Origin: Serratia oryzae
Lineage (GTDB): Bacteria; Pseudomonadota; Gammaproteobacteria; Enterobacterales; Enterobacteriaceae
DNA length: 64,000 bases
Reading direction: 5' to 3'
Assembly (NCBI RefSeq): GCF_001976145.1
Contig: NZ_MOXD01000009.1
Location: forward strand, 51-64,050
Below are positions 8,334 to 16,757 of the stretch, piece after piece. The notes below the pieces were generated by a model. It was not told where the DNA came from, searched no databases, and worked only from the letters and a program-made list of their open reading frames with translations. Numbering within the stretch: position 1 is the first letter of the stretch; each line of letters begins with the position of its first letter. Both the position numbers and the translations under genes were made by a program.

Positions 8334-10184
8334 ATGCCTAAGTACCGTTCCGCTACCACCACCCACGGCCGCAACATGGCGGGTGCCCGCGCATTATGGC
8401 GCGCGACCGGGATGACCGACGCCGATTTCGGCAAACCGATTATTGCGGTGGTCAACTCCTTTACCCAGTTCGTCCCGGGCCATGTGCATCTGCGCGATCT
8501 GGGCAAGCTGGTTGCTGAACAGATCGAAGCCTCCGGCGGCGTAGCGAAAGAGTTCAACACCATTGCCGTGGATGATGGGATCGCCATGGGGCACGGCGGT
8601 ATGCTTTATTCCCTGCCATCGCGCGAGCTGATCGCCGACTCGGTGGAATACATGGTCAATGCCCACTGCGCCGATGCGATGGTATGCATCTCCAACTGTG
8701 ACAAAATCACCCCGGGGATGATGATGGCGGCGATGCGCCTCAACATTCCGGTGATCTTCGTTTCCGGCGGCCCGATGGAAGCCGGTAAAACCAAGCTGTC
8801 AGATAAAATCATCAAGCTGGATCTGATTGATGCCATGATCCAGGGTGCCAACCCGAACGTAAGCGATGCCGACAGTGAGCAGATTGAACGCTCCGCCTGC
8901 CCGACCTGCGGTTCCTGCTCCGGCATGTTCACCGCCAACTCGATGAACTGCCTGACCGAAGCGCTCGGCCTGTCGCAGCCGGGGAACGGTTCGTTGCTGG
9001 CCACCCATGCCGATCGTAAAGAGCTGTTCCTCAACGCCGGTAAGCGCATTGTCGAGCTGACCAAACGTTATTACGAGCAAGATGACGAAAGCGCACTGCC
9101 GCGTAATATCGCCAATAAGGCAGCGTTCGAAAACGCCATGACGCTGGATATCGCCATGGGCGGCTCCACCAACACCGTATTGCACCTGTTGGCTGCGGCG
9201 CAGGAAGGGGAAGTCGACTTCACCATGGCGGATATCGATCGTCTGTCGCGCAAAGTGCCGCACCTGTGCAAAGTGGCGCCGAGCACGCAGAAATACCATA
9301 TGGAAGATGTGCACCGTGCTGGTGGTGTGATCGGCATTCTCGGTGAGCTGGATCGTGCCGGGCTGTTGAACCGCGAGGTGGGTAACGTGCTGGGGCTGAC
9401 GCTGCCACAGATGTTGGAAGCCTACGACGTGATGCTGACCAAAGACGCCGCAGTGAAAAAAATGTATGCCGCAGGCCCGGCAGGTATCCGCACCACGCAG
9501 GCATTCTCGCAGGATTGCCGCTGGGATTCGCTGGATACCGATCGTCAGGAAGGCTGTATCCGCACGCGTGAGCATGCCTACAGCCAGGACGGTGGCTTGG
9601 CGGTGCTGTACGGCAACCTGGCAGAAGACGGTTGTATCGTTAAAACCGCAGGTGTGGACAAAGACAGCTTGATCTTCCGCGGCCCGGCCAAAGTGTACGA
9701 GAGCCAGGAAGATGCGGTAGACGCGATCCTCGGCGGCAAAGTGGTAGCCGGTGACGTGGTGGTGATCCGCTACGAAGGGCCGAAAGGCGGGCCGGGCATG
9801 CAGGAAATGCTCTATCCGACCACCTATCTGAAATCCATGGGCCTGGGCAAAGCCTGCGCGCTGATCACCGATGGCCGATTCTCTGGCGGTACGTCGGGCC
9901 TGTCGATTGGCCACGCCTCACCGGAAGCGGCCAGCGGCGGCCTGATCGGCCTGGTGCAGGACGGCGATATGATCGACATCGATATCCCGCAACGTGGTAT
10001 TGCTTTGGATGTGTCGGAGAGCGAACTGGCTGCCCGCCGTGAAGCGGAACTGGCGCGCGGTGACGCTGCCTGGACGCCGAAGGCCCGTGAGCGCCAGGTT
10101 TCTTACGCGCTGCGTGCTTACGCGACGCTGGCCACCAGTGCCGATAAAGGCGCGGTGCGCGATAAAAGCAAGCTCGGGGGCTGA
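8334..10184 (+). CDS. ilvD: Dihydroxy-acid dehydratase IlvD
   Basis: 616 residues, as in E. coli. It dehydrates 2,3-dihydroxyisovalerate and 2,3-dihydroxy-3-methylvalerate to the 2-oxo acids. The iron-sulfur cluster ligands are visible: SNCDKITPG (C122) and [13 protein letters not shown] (C195). [16 protein letters not shown] lies in the C-terminal domain. Its stop TGA overlaps the ilvA ATG (TGATG). Confidence 0.97.
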   Translation: MPKYRSATTTHGRNMAGARALWRATGMTDADFGKPIIAVVNSFTQFVPGHVHLRDLGKLVAEQIEASGGVAKEFNTIAVDDGIAMGHGGMLYSLPSRELIADSVEYMVNAHCADAMVCISNCDKITPGMMMAAMRLNIPVIFVSGGPMEAGKTKLSDKIIKLDLIDAMIQGANPNVSDADSEQIERSACPTCGSCSGMFTANSMNCLTEALGLSQPGNGSLLATHADRKELFLNAGKRIVELTKRYYEQDDESALPRNIANKAAFENAMTLDIAMGGSTNTVLHLLAAAQEGEVDFTMADIDRLSRKVPHLCKVAPSTQKYHMEDVHRAGGVIGILGELDRAGLLNREVGNVLGLTLPQMLEAYDVMLTKDAAVKKMYAAGPAGIRTTQAFSQDCRWDSLDTDRQEGCIRTREHAYSQDGGLAVLYGNLAEDGCIVKTAGVDKDSLIFRGPAKVYESQEDAVDAILGGKVVAGDVVVIRYEGPKGGPGMQEMLYPTTYLKSMGLGKACALITDGRFSGGTSGLSIGHASPEAASGGLIGLVQDGDMIDIDIPQRGIALDVSESELAARREAELARGDAAWTPKARERQVSYALRAYATLATSADKGAVRDKSKLGG

Positions 10185-11734
10185 TGCAAATGGCGGTTTC
10201 CCTTCCCTTATCCGACGCCCCTGGTGGGGCGGAATACCTGCGAGCGGTGCTCCGCTCGCCGGTTTACGAGGTGGCTCAGGTCACCCCGCTGCAGACGATG
10301 GACAAAATCTCTTCACGCCTTGGCAATACCATTCTGGTGAAGCGCGAAGATCGTCAGCCGGTGCACAGCTTCAAGCTGCGCGGGGCTTACGCGATGATTG
10401 CCAGCCTGACGGAAGAACAGAAAGCCCACGGCGTGATCACCGCTTCGGCGGGTAATCACGCGCAGGGCGTAGCGTTTTCCGGTAACCGCTTGGGGATCAA
10501 AACCCTGATCGTGATGCCGGTGTCCACTGCGGACATCAAAGTGGATGCGGTGCGCAGCTTCGGTGGTGAGGTGCTGTTGCACGGCGCTAACTTCGACGAA
10601 GCCAAAGCCAAAGCGATCACCTTGGCACAGCAGCAGGGGATGACCTTTGTGCCGCCGTTCGATCACCCGATGGTGATCGCCGGGCAGGGCACGCTGGCGA
10701 TGGAATTGCTGCAGCAGGACGCACATCTTGATCGGGTTTTCGTTCCGGTCGGCGGCGGTGGGCTGGCGGCGGGCGTGGCGGTGCTGATCAAGCAATTGAT
10801 GCCGCAGATCAAGGTGATTGGTGTGGAAGCCGAGGATTCAGCCTGCCTGCGTGCCGCGCTGGATGCTGGCCATCCGGTGGACTTAGCGCGTGTCGGGCTG
10901 TTTGCCGAAGGCGTGGCGGTGAAACGCATCGGTGACGAAACCTTCCGCCTGTGCCGCGAGTATCTGGACGATGTGATCACCGTCGACAGCGACGCGATCT
11001 GCGCGGCGGTGAAAGATCTGTTTGAAGACGTGCGGGCGATTGCCGAGCCTTCGGGCGCGCTGGCGCTGGCCGGGCTGAAGAAATACGTGCAGCAGCACAA
11101 TATTCAGGGCGAGCGTTTGGCGCATATCCTTTCCGGTGCCAACGTGAACTTCCACGGTTTGCGTTATGTTTCCGAGCGCTGCGAACTGGGTGAACAGCGT
11201 GAAGCGCTGCTGGCGGTGACCATTCCTGAACAGAAGGGTAGCTTCCTGAAGTTCTGCCAACTGTTGGGTGGCCGCGCGGTGACCGAGTTCAACTACCGTT
11301 ACGCCGATGCCGATCATGCTTGTATCTTCGTCGGTGTGCGCTTAACGCGCGGCCGTGCCGAACGGTTGGAGATCATTAACGAACTGAACAGCGGTGGCTA
11401 TCAGGTGGTGGATCTGTCTGATGACGAAATGGCGAAGCTGCACGTGCGCTATATGGTCGGCGGGCGGCCTTCGAAACCGCTGCGTGAGCGCCTGTACAGC
11501 TTCGAATTCCCGGAGTCGCCCGGGGCATTGCTCAAGTTCCTGCAGACGCTGGGAACCCACTGGAATATTTCCCTGTTCCATTACCGCAGCCACGGCACGG
11601 ATTTTGGCCGCGTGCTGGCGGGTTTTGAGCTGTCGCAAAGCGAGCCGGAGTTTGATCAGCATCTGAAGGCGTTGGGTTACGATTGCCACGATGAAACCGA
11701 CAATCCATCATTCCGTTTCTTCCTGCAGGGCTGA
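10184..11734 (+). CDS. ilvA: Biosynthetic threonine deaminase IlvA
   Basis: 516 residues. PLP-dependent deamination of threonine to 2-oxobutyrate, the committed step to isoleucine and subject to isoleucine feedback. The Schiff-base lysine is K64 in HSFKLRGAYA, and the phosphate-binding glycine loop is VGGGGLAAG. Two C-terminal ACT-like regulatory domains follow from about residue 340 (PEQKGSFLKFCQLLGGR and FPESPGALLKFLQTLGTHWN), which marks the allosteric biosynthetic form, not catabolic TdcB. ATG at 10184 overlaps the ilvD stop, and a second ATG two codons on is possible. Confidence 0.97.
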   Translation: MQMAVSLPLSDAPGGAEYLRAVLRSPVYEVAQVTPLQTMDKISSRLGNTILVKREDRQPVHSFKLRGAYAMIASLTEEQKAHGVITASAGNHAQGVAFSGNRLGIKTLIVMPVSTADIKVDAVRSFGGEVLLHGANFDEAKAKAITLAQQQGMTFVPPFDHPMVIAGQGTLAMELLQQDAHLDRVFVPVGGGGLAAGVAVLIKQLMPQIKVIGVEAEDSACLRAALDAGHPVDLARVGLFAEGVAVKRIGDETFRLCREYLDDVITVDSDAICAAVKDLFEDVRAIAEPSGALALAGLKKYVQQHNIQGERLAHILSGANVNFHGLRYVSERCELGEQREALLAVTIPEQKGSFLKFCQLLGGRAVTEFNYRYADADHACIFVGVRLTRGRAERLEIINELNSGGYQVVDLSDDEMAKLHVRYMVGGRPSKPLRERLYSFEFPESPGALLKFLQTLGTHWNISLFHYRSHGTDFGRVLAGFELSQSEPEFDQHLKALGYDCHDETDNPSFRFFLQG

Positions 11735-11755
11735 AATCAGCGACAAGGACAGCGC

Positions 11756-12457
11756 ATGGCTAATGAGTTCACCGGTTTCAGTCAGCAAGGGCTGAATTTT
11801 CTTCAGCAGGTGCGGATTGAAAATGACAAAGAATGGTTTGAAGCGAATCGCGATGTGTATGACCGTGAGTTGTTAACGCCGTTCCGCGCGCTGGTGGAAG
11901 CACTCAGCCCGGCGATGCTGGCTATCGATCCGTACTTCGAAACCCGGCCAGCGATCGGTAAAACGCTGTCGCGTATTCATCGCGACACGCGTTTCTCCCA
12001 TGATAAATCGCGCTATCGCAGCCGCATGTGGCTGACGTTCAAACGGCCAAGCAAAGACTGGAAAGATGCGCCGGTGTATTTCTTTGAGCTGGGGCCGGAC
12101 ATGCTGCGTTATGGGCTGGGGTATTACAGTGCCAACAAACCGACGATGGATCTGTTCCGCCATACCCTGCGGCAGCGGCCACAGCCGTTTTTAGACGTCG
12201 CTGAATGTTGTCGTGCGCCGTTTGAACTGGTGGGAGAAAGCTACAAACGCCCGCTGGTGAAAGAGCAGGCACCCGAGATCGCCACCTGGTACAACCGCAA
12301 ATCTTTCGCGGTGATGGCCACCGACAGCCAGGTGGAAAAACTGTTCGGTACCGATCTGGTTTCCCTGCTGGCTCAGGGTTTTTTGCAGCTTGAACCGCTT
12401 TACCACTGGCTGATGCAGGTGGAGGCTATGAAGCAGATCGATCCAGCAGATCTATGA
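11756..12457 (+). CDS. DUF2461 (TIGR02453) family protein
   Basis: 233 residues of the DUF2461 family, whose function is unknown to me. Visible features are the start MANEFTGFSQQGLNFLQQVR, the family-typical segment FLQQ...NDKEWFEANRDVYD, and RIHRDTRFSHDKSRYRSRMW near residue 75. It is predicted cytosolic, with no signal or membrane segment. It starts 21 bp after ilvA on the same strand and may ride on the ilv transcript, although it has no evident link to amino acid synthesis. Its stop codon is fused to an ERIC repeat. Confidence 0.85.
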   Translation: MANEFTGFSQQGLNFLQQVRIENDKEWFEANRDVYDRELLTPFRALVEALSPAMLAIDPYFETRPAIGKTLSRIHRDTRFSHDKSRYRSRMWLTFKRPSKDWKDAPVYFFELGPDMLRYGLGYYSANKPTMDLFRHTLRQRPQPFLDVAECCRAPFELVGESYKRPLVKEQAPEIATWYNRKSFAVMATDSQVEKLFGTDLVSLLAQGFLQLEPLYHWLMQVEAMKQIDPADL

Positions 12458-12583
12458 ATGCCCGTCGTCTTTCAAACCGTAGCGTTGTTGGCTGCGTTTG
12501 CACCCCCCAGTCACTTACTTGAGTAAGCTCCTGGGGATGTGCTCACTTGCCGCCTAGCTACAATTTGAAATCCATAGGGCATT
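12457..12583. repeat. ERIC repeat, diverged subfamily, copy 1
   Basis: Exactly 127 bp, the known ERIC length, bounded by AATGCCC and GGGCATT. The core CCCAGTCACTTACTTGAGTA then AGCTCCTGGGG is the ERIC core. The ends differ from canonical ERIC: GTCTTTCAAACCGTAGCG and TTGAAATCCATAGGG replace the usual CATACTTCAAGTTGC and TTATTTTGGG. It begins on the last base of the preceding stop codon. Confidence 0.9.
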
Positions 12584-12592
12584 GTTAACTTT

Positions 12593-12639
12593 GTCTTTCA
12601 AACCGTAGCGCTATTAGCTTCGCTTAAATTATTTTGGGG
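12593..12639. repeat. Internally deleted ERIC fragment reaching into ilvY
   Basis: GTCTTTCAAACCGTAGCG at 12593 repeats the left arm of the preceding copy (12466), and AAATTATTTTGGGG at 12626 resembles the canonical right end of ERIC. The central core is missing. The right end supplies the last codons (Pro, Lys, stop) of the ilvY gene on the minus strand. Confidence 0.65.
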
Positions 12640-13519
12640 AGAGCAATTGCCAGAACGCCTCGATCAGCGGTTCGCTGAGGCGTTTTTTCTGCACGCAAAC
12701 GCCCAGCTCGAACGGTTCGACCATGGAGATATTGTCCAGCGTTGAAATGCGGTTGCGTACCGGCTCCGGGCTGTTGTCCACCACCACGCTGGGGATCAGC
12801 GCGATGCCGCAGCCGAGGGCGACCATCGAAACGATCGCTTCGTGGCCGCCGACGGTGGCATAAATCAGTGGGTTAGTAATGCGCTGGCGGCGGAACCACA
12901 GCTCAATACGTTTGCGCGAAGGGCCGTGTTCCGGCAGGATAAACGGAATATTGGCCCAGTCAGGTTGATCGGCAAAGGCCTGAGCGCGCACCGTGCATGG
13001 CAGGGCCGGGGCAATCAGCACCAGCGGAATTTCGCCGATCTGGGTGAAGGCTACGCTGGAGGGCAGGGTTTCTGGCCGCCCGGCGATGCCGAGATCGGCC
13101 TCGTTGGACTGCACTTTGTCTACCGCATCGGCGGCATCGCCGGTGGTCAGCTTGATTTCCACCAGCGGATGCTGGGCGCGGAAGCGATCCAGGATCGGCG
13201 GTAAATGGCTGTAGGCAGCGGTAACCGAGCAGAACAACCGCAGCTCGCCGCTCAGCGAAGGGCCGTGCTGGCCGAGCGCATGTTTTAACTGCTGGTATTG
13301 CAGCAGCGTTTGCTGGGCAAATACTTTCAGTTGTTCACCGGCGTCGGTCAACTGCACGGTGCGGTTATCACGCAGAAACAGCGGTTGCCCAAGAATTTCT
13401 TCCAGCCGTTGGATCTGGCGGGAAAGCGTGGACGGGCTGACGTGCATCGCCTTGGCGGTACGGCCAAAGTGATGGCTTTCAGCAAGATGCAGGAACAGTT
13501 TTAGATCACGCAAGTCCAT
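12629..13519 (-). CDS. ilvY: IlvY, LysR-type activator of ilvC
   Basis: 296 residues, LysR family. The N-terminal helix-turn-helix includes AMHVSPSTLSRQIQRLEEIL. In E. coli IlvY binds acetolactate or acetohydroxybutyrate and activates divergent ilvC. ATG at 13519 gives M-DLRDLKLFLHLAESHHFGR, matching E. coli. A longer frame upstream is not conserved. The last residues SPK differ from the E. coli C-terminus (…NHK) and lie inside an ERIC-derived end, so the repeat has replaced the original stop. Confidence 0.95.
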   Translation of the reverse strand: MDLRDLKLFLHLAESHHFGRTAKAMHVSPSTLSRQIQRLEEILGQPLFLRDNRTVQLTDAGEQLKVFAQQTLLQYQQLKHALGQHGPSLSGELRLFCSVTAAYSHLPPILDRFRAQHPLVEIKLTTGDAADAVDKVQSNEADLGIAGRPETLPSSVAFTQIGEIPLVLIAPALPCTVRAQAFADQPDWANIPFILPEHGPSRKRIELWFRRQRITNPLIYATVGGHEAIVSMVALGCGIALIPSVVVDNSPEPVRNRISTLDNISMVEPFELGVCVQKKRLSEPLIEAFWQLLSPK

Positions 13520-13543
13520 ATCAGTACGCTCGCAGCGAGAGTG

Positions 13544-13558
13544 TTGCATAAATTGCAA
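13544..13558. promoter_or_regulatory. Probable IlvY operator between ilvY and ilvC
   Basis: TTGCA-TAAAT-TGCAA is a perfect inverted repeat with LysR-type geometry (T-N11-A), 25 bp upstream of ilvY and in the 151-bp divergent region to ilvC. E. coli IlvY binds tandem operators here. A second, less symmetrical candidate lies around 13580-13596 (AATTTAAGCAACGCAATT). Confidence 0.6.
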
Positions 13559-13670
13559 TATCACATTCGTAATATATCAATTTAAGCAACGCAATTCCTG
13601 TTATACATTGAACGCAACCTATCCCGCATAAAGAGCGGGCAATGAACCTCACATCTTACCGGAGTAAACC

Positions 13671-15146
13671 ATGGCTAATTATTTCAACACATTGAACCTG
13701 CGTCAGCAGTTGGCGCAATTGGGTAAGTGCCGTTTCATGGCGCGTGACGAATTTGCTGATGAAGCAGGCTACCTGAAAGGCAAAAAAGTGGTGATTGTCG
13801 GCTGTGGCGCGCAGGGGCTGAACCAGGGCCTGAATATGCGTGATTCCGGTCTGGATGTGGCTTATGCGCTGCGTAAAGAAGCCATCGACGAGAAACGCGC
13901 TTCATGGCGTAAAGCGACTGAAAACGGCTTCAAGGTTGGCACTTATGAAGAGCTGATCCCACAGGCCGATCTGGTGGTGAACCTGACGCCAGACAAGCAG
14001 CACTCCTCTGTAGTCCGCGCAGTACAGCCGCTGATGAAAGACGGCGCAGCGCTGGGTTACTCTCACGGTTTCAACATCGTTGAAGTGGGTGAGCAAGTGC
14101 GTAAAGACATCACCGTGGTGATGGTTGCGCCTAAGTGCCCAGGCACTGAAGTACGTGAAGAATACAAACGTGGTTTCGGTGTGCCGACCCTGATCGCCGT
14201 TCACCCGGAAAACGATCCAAAAGGTGAAGGCATGGCGATTGCCAAGGCATGGGCGGCAGCTACCGGCGGCCACCGTGCGGGCGTGCTGGAATCCTCCTTC
14301 GTAGCAGAAGTAAAATCTGACCTGATGGGTGAGCAGACCATTCTGTGCGGCATGCTGCAGGCGGGTTCTCTGCTGTGCTTCGACAAGCTGGTGGCTGAAG
14401 GCACCGACGCGGCTTACGCAGAAAAACTGATCCAGTTCGGCTGGGAAACCATCACCGAAGCGCTGAAGCAGGGCGGCATCACCCTGATGATGGATCGCCT
14501 GTCCAACCCGGCCAAACTGCGTGCTTACGCGCTGTCTGAGCAGTTGAAAGGCATCATGGCTCCGCTGTTCCAGAAACACATGGACGACATCATCTCGGGT
14601 GAATTCTCCAGCGGCATGATGGCTGACTGGGCGGCAGATGACGTGAAACTGCTGACCTGGCGTGAAGAGACCGGTAAAACGGCCTTCGAAAATGCACCTC
14701 AGTTTGCAGGCAAAATCAGCGAGCAGGAATACTTTGATCACGGCGTGCTGATGGTGGCTATGGTGAAAGCGGGCGTTGAGTTGGCATTCGAAACCATGGT
14801 GGATTCCGGCATCATCGAAGAGTCTGCTTACTACGAATCACTGCACGAGCTGCCGTTGATCGCCAACACCATCGCGCGTAAGCGTCTGTATGAAATGAAC
14901 GTGGTAATCTCGGATACTGCGGAATACGGTAACTACCTATTCGCCAACGCGGCAGTGCCGTTGCTGAAAGATTTCATGAAAACCCTGCAGGCGGGTGACC
15001 TGGGCAAATCAGTTGCTGGCACCGCTGTTGACAACGCGCAGCTGCGTGACGTGAACGAAGCGGTGCGCAACCACCCAATCGAATCCGTAGGCCGCAAACT
15101 GCGTGGCTATATGACCGATATGAAACGCATCGCGGTTGCAGGCTAA
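13671..15146 (+). CDS. ilvC: Ketol-acid reductoisomerase IlvC (class II)
   Basis: 491 residues, the long class II form of enterobacteria. It converts acetolactate and acetohydroxybutyrate to the dihydroxy acids with NADPH and Mg. The Rossmann motif [20 protein letters not shown] lies near residue 45, and the duplicated knotted C-terminal domain holds the metal ligands (for example in [11 protein letters not shown]). It is transcribed divergently from its activator ilvY. The stop codon abuts an ERIC repeat. Confidence 0.97.
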   Translation: MANYFNTLNLRQQLAQLGKCRFMARDEFADEAGYLKGKKVVIVGCGAQGLNQGLNMRDSGLDVAYALRKEAIDEKRASWRKATENGFKVGTYEELIPQADLVVNLTPDKQHSSVVRAVQPLMKDGAALGYSHGFNIVEVGEQVRKDITVVMVAPKCPGTEVREEYKRGFGVPTLIAVHPENDPKGEGMAIAKAWAAATGGHRAGVLESSFVAEVKSDLMGEQTILCGMLQAGSLLCFDKLVAEGTDAAYAEKLIQFGWETITEALKQGGITLMMDRLSNPAKLRAYALSEQLKGIMAPLFQKHMDDIISGEFSSGMMADWAADDVKLLTWREETGKTAFENAPQFAGKISEQEYFDHGVLMVAMVKAGVELAFETMVDSGIIEESAYYESLHELPLIANTIARKRLYEMNVVISDTAEYGNYLFANAAVPLLKDFMKTLQAGDLGKSVAGTAVDNAQLRDVNEAVRNHPIESVGRKLRGYMTDMKRIAVAG

Positions 15147-15273
15147 ATACCCGTCGTCTTTCAAGCTGCAGCGTTGTTACCTGCACTATCTCACCCCAGT
15201 CACTTACTAAGAGTAAGCTCCTAGGGATGAGATAGTTTGGTGCCTAGCTGCAACTTGAAATCCATAGGGTATT
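15146..15273. repeat. ERIC repeat, diverged subfamily, copy 2
   Basis: 128 bp bounded by AATACCC and GGGTATT, with CCCCAGTCACTTACT and AGTAAGCTCCTAGGGATGAG in the core. The arms GTCGTCTTTCAAGCTGCAGCG and TTGAAATCCATAGGG show it belongs to the same variant subfamily as the copy at 12457, in the same orientation. It starts on the last base of the ilvC stop codon. Confidence 0.9.
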
Positions 15274-15295
15274 AAGATTGGTTTTCGAGTCCAAT

Positions 15296-15325
15296 AAAAA
15301 GGCCAGCATTGTCGCTGGCCTTTTT
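15296..15325. terminator. Bidirectional terminator between ilvC and kdgK
   Basis: AAAAAGGCCAGC / GCTGGCCTTTTT with an ATTGTC loop gives a stem followed by U on both strands. It lies between convergent ilvC and kdgK. Confidence 0.93.
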
Positions 15326-15346
15326 GCATTCTCACTGGCAGAGAAA

Positions 15347-16279
15347 TTACTGCGGCATGGCGTCACGCGGGATGATGGCACCACGGTACTGAATCACCGT
15401 GCTGGCGGTCAGGTGGCCACGCTGTGCGGCGCTCACCGCGTCGCCGCCGGTCAGGCGAATTGCCAGATAACCGGCGCTGAATGAGTCACCGGCGGCGGTG
15501 GTATCAATCACTTTCTCTTTCGGCAGTTTCACCGCTGGCACGTCATAAGTTTGCCCGTCTGCGCTGAATACCAGACAGGAATCCGCGCCACGCTTGATCA
15601 CAATCTCACCCACGCCAAAATCACGCGTGCGGCTCACCACCTGCTCAACCGGCAGTTGGCCCCACAGTAAATCTTCATCGTCCAACGTCAGGAAGGCAAT
15701 GTCGGTGCAGGACAGGATATCGCGGTAGGCCTGCTGGGTTTCATCTTTGCTTTGCCACAGCCGTGGGCGGTAGTTGTTGTCAAAGATCACTTTGCCGCCG
15801 TTGGCCCGGCACTGGTGCAGCAAGGCCAGCAGTTTTGCCCGGCTGGCAGGGGGGAGGATCGCCACGCTGATGCCGCTGAGATACAGATAGTCAAACTGTG
15901 CCAGTTGCGCGCACAGATCTTCCGCCTGCGGGCCATCCAGCCAGTAGCGGGCTGCGGCGTCGTTACGCCAGTAGTAGAAGGTACGCTCACCGGTGTTGTC
16001 GGTTTCGATCACATACAACCCCGGCAGCTTGTTTTCCAGTTGCTGAATCAGATCGGTTTTTACCTGTTCCTGCTGCCAGGCGTGCAACATCTCCCGGCTG
16101 AAGCTGTCGGTGCCGAGTGCGGTAACGTAGTGCACGTTCAGCGCCTGCTGCGGAACCTGGCGTGCGATATAGACGGCGGTGTTAAGCGTGTCGCCACCGA
16201 AACCACGGCTGAGATCGGCGCCTTTCTGCGACAGTTCGATCATGCATTCGCCGATCACGGCGAGATTTTTGCTGTTCAT
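15347..16279 (-). CDS. kdgK: 2-keto-3-deoxygluconate kinase KdgK
   Basis: 310 residues, PfkB/ribokinase family. It phosphorylates 2-keto-3-deoxygluconate to KDPG in hexuronate and pectin breakdown. The N-terminal VIGECMIELSQKGADLSRGF and the C-terminal catalytic motif DTTAAGDSFSAGYLA (anion hole and base Asp) are clear. It is close to E. coli KdgK over its length. ATG at 16279 (M-NSKNLAVIGECMI) is set by homology. A KdgR-box-like palindrome lies about 85 bp upstream. Confidence 0.96.
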   Translation of the reverse strand: MNSKNLAVIGECMIELSQKGADLSRGFGGDTLNTAVYIARQVPQQALNVHYVTALGTDSFSREMLHAWQQEQVKTDLIQQLENKLPGLYVIETDNTGERTFYYWRNDAAARYWLDGPQAEDLCAQLAQFDYLYLSGISVAILPPASRAKLLALLHQCRANGGKVIFDNNYRPRLWQSKDETQQAYRDILSCTDIAFLTLDDEDLLWGQLPVEQVVSRTRDFGVGEIVIKRGADSCLVFSADGQTYDVPAVKLPKEKVIDTTAAGDSFSAGYLAIRLTGGDAVSAAQRGHLTASTVIQYRGAIIPRDAMPQ

Positions 16280-16361
16280 GATAATCCCTGACTGAAGAAT
16301 GAGTCTGATTGATGTGAGAGTGACGTTTAGTCTCAACGCAAGGGCGGGGGGAGTCAATAAA

Positions 16362-16381
16362 AATAAAACGGCGTTTTAATT
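16362..16381. promoter_or_regulatory. Candidate KdgR operator upstream of kdgK
   Basis: AATAAAACGGCGTTTTAATT, with perfect half-sites AAAACG-G-CGTTTT. KdgR boxes known from E. coli and pectinolytic enterobacteria have the form AATRAAAY..RTTTYATT. Its location 83-102 bp before the kdgK start fits control by KdgR. Assignment is by motif memory only. Confidence 0.55.
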
Positions 16382-16440
16382 ATTTTATGATCGCGATCGG
16401 GAAACACCACGTTTCCCGTCGTCCATGAATGCCAGGAGGA

Positions 16441-16644
16441 TTATTTAGCGGCTGCGCGCAGGTCTGTTACGCTCTTGCCAGCAATCCCCCAGTTATCGGT
16501 ATCCACTTCTTCAATCACCACCACGGTGGTGGCTGGGTTTTTACCTAACGTATCGACCAGCAACTGGGTGACACCGGCAATGAGCTGTTTTTTCTGCTCC
16601 GCAGTCGCGCCTTCACGGGTAATTTTGATATTGACGTAGGGCAT
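16441..16644 (-). CDS. 4-oxalocrotonate tautomerase-family small protein
   Basis: 67 residues beginning MPYVNIKITREGATAEQKKQ. After Met removal the catalytic Pro1 of the tautomerase superfamily is exposed. The overall pattern (beta strand, helix with LIAGVTQLLVDTLG, strand VVVIEEV, and DNWGIAGKSVTDL) fits 4-OT subunits, which assemble as hexamers. The arginines equivalent to Arg11 and Arg39 of the Pseudomonas enzyme are not obvious, so 4-oxalocrotonate itself may not be the substrate. Single gene with GGAAGAGA before the ATG. Confidence 0.85.
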   Translation of the reverse strand: MPYVNIKITREGATAEQKKQLIAGVTQLLVDTLGKNPATTVVVIEEVDTDNWGIAGKSVTDLRAAAK

Positions 16645-16721
16645 CTCTCTTCCTTTTTAAGTGGCTAAGGTCAGCAGCGATAATAGCTAACTCTGGCGGC
16701 GATATGCTGACGAAGAGGAAA

Positions 16722-16750
16722 TAAAAACGGCCTCTGCAGGCAGAGGCCGT
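16722..16750 (-). terminator. Terminator after yhjE
   Basis: ACGGCCTCTGC and GCAGAGGCCGT form a perfect 11-bp stem. On the minus strand it is followed by TTTTTAT. It lies 8 bp past the yhjE stop. Confidence 0.9.
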
Positions 16751-16757
16751 GGAAGGG

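Noticed and set aside
8799-9914. 371-codon open frame on the - strand
   Set aside because: Antisense to ilvD, which is full length with its cluster cysteines.
12457-12583. Intergenic palindromes considered as terminators or small RNAs
   Set aside because: Length of 127 bp, the terminal CCC/GGG and the core CAGTCACTTACT..AAGCTCCTGGGG identify ERIC repeats, so no separate RNA gene is called.
13902-14741. 279-codon open frame on the - strand
   Set aside because: Antisense to ilvC; no conserved motif.
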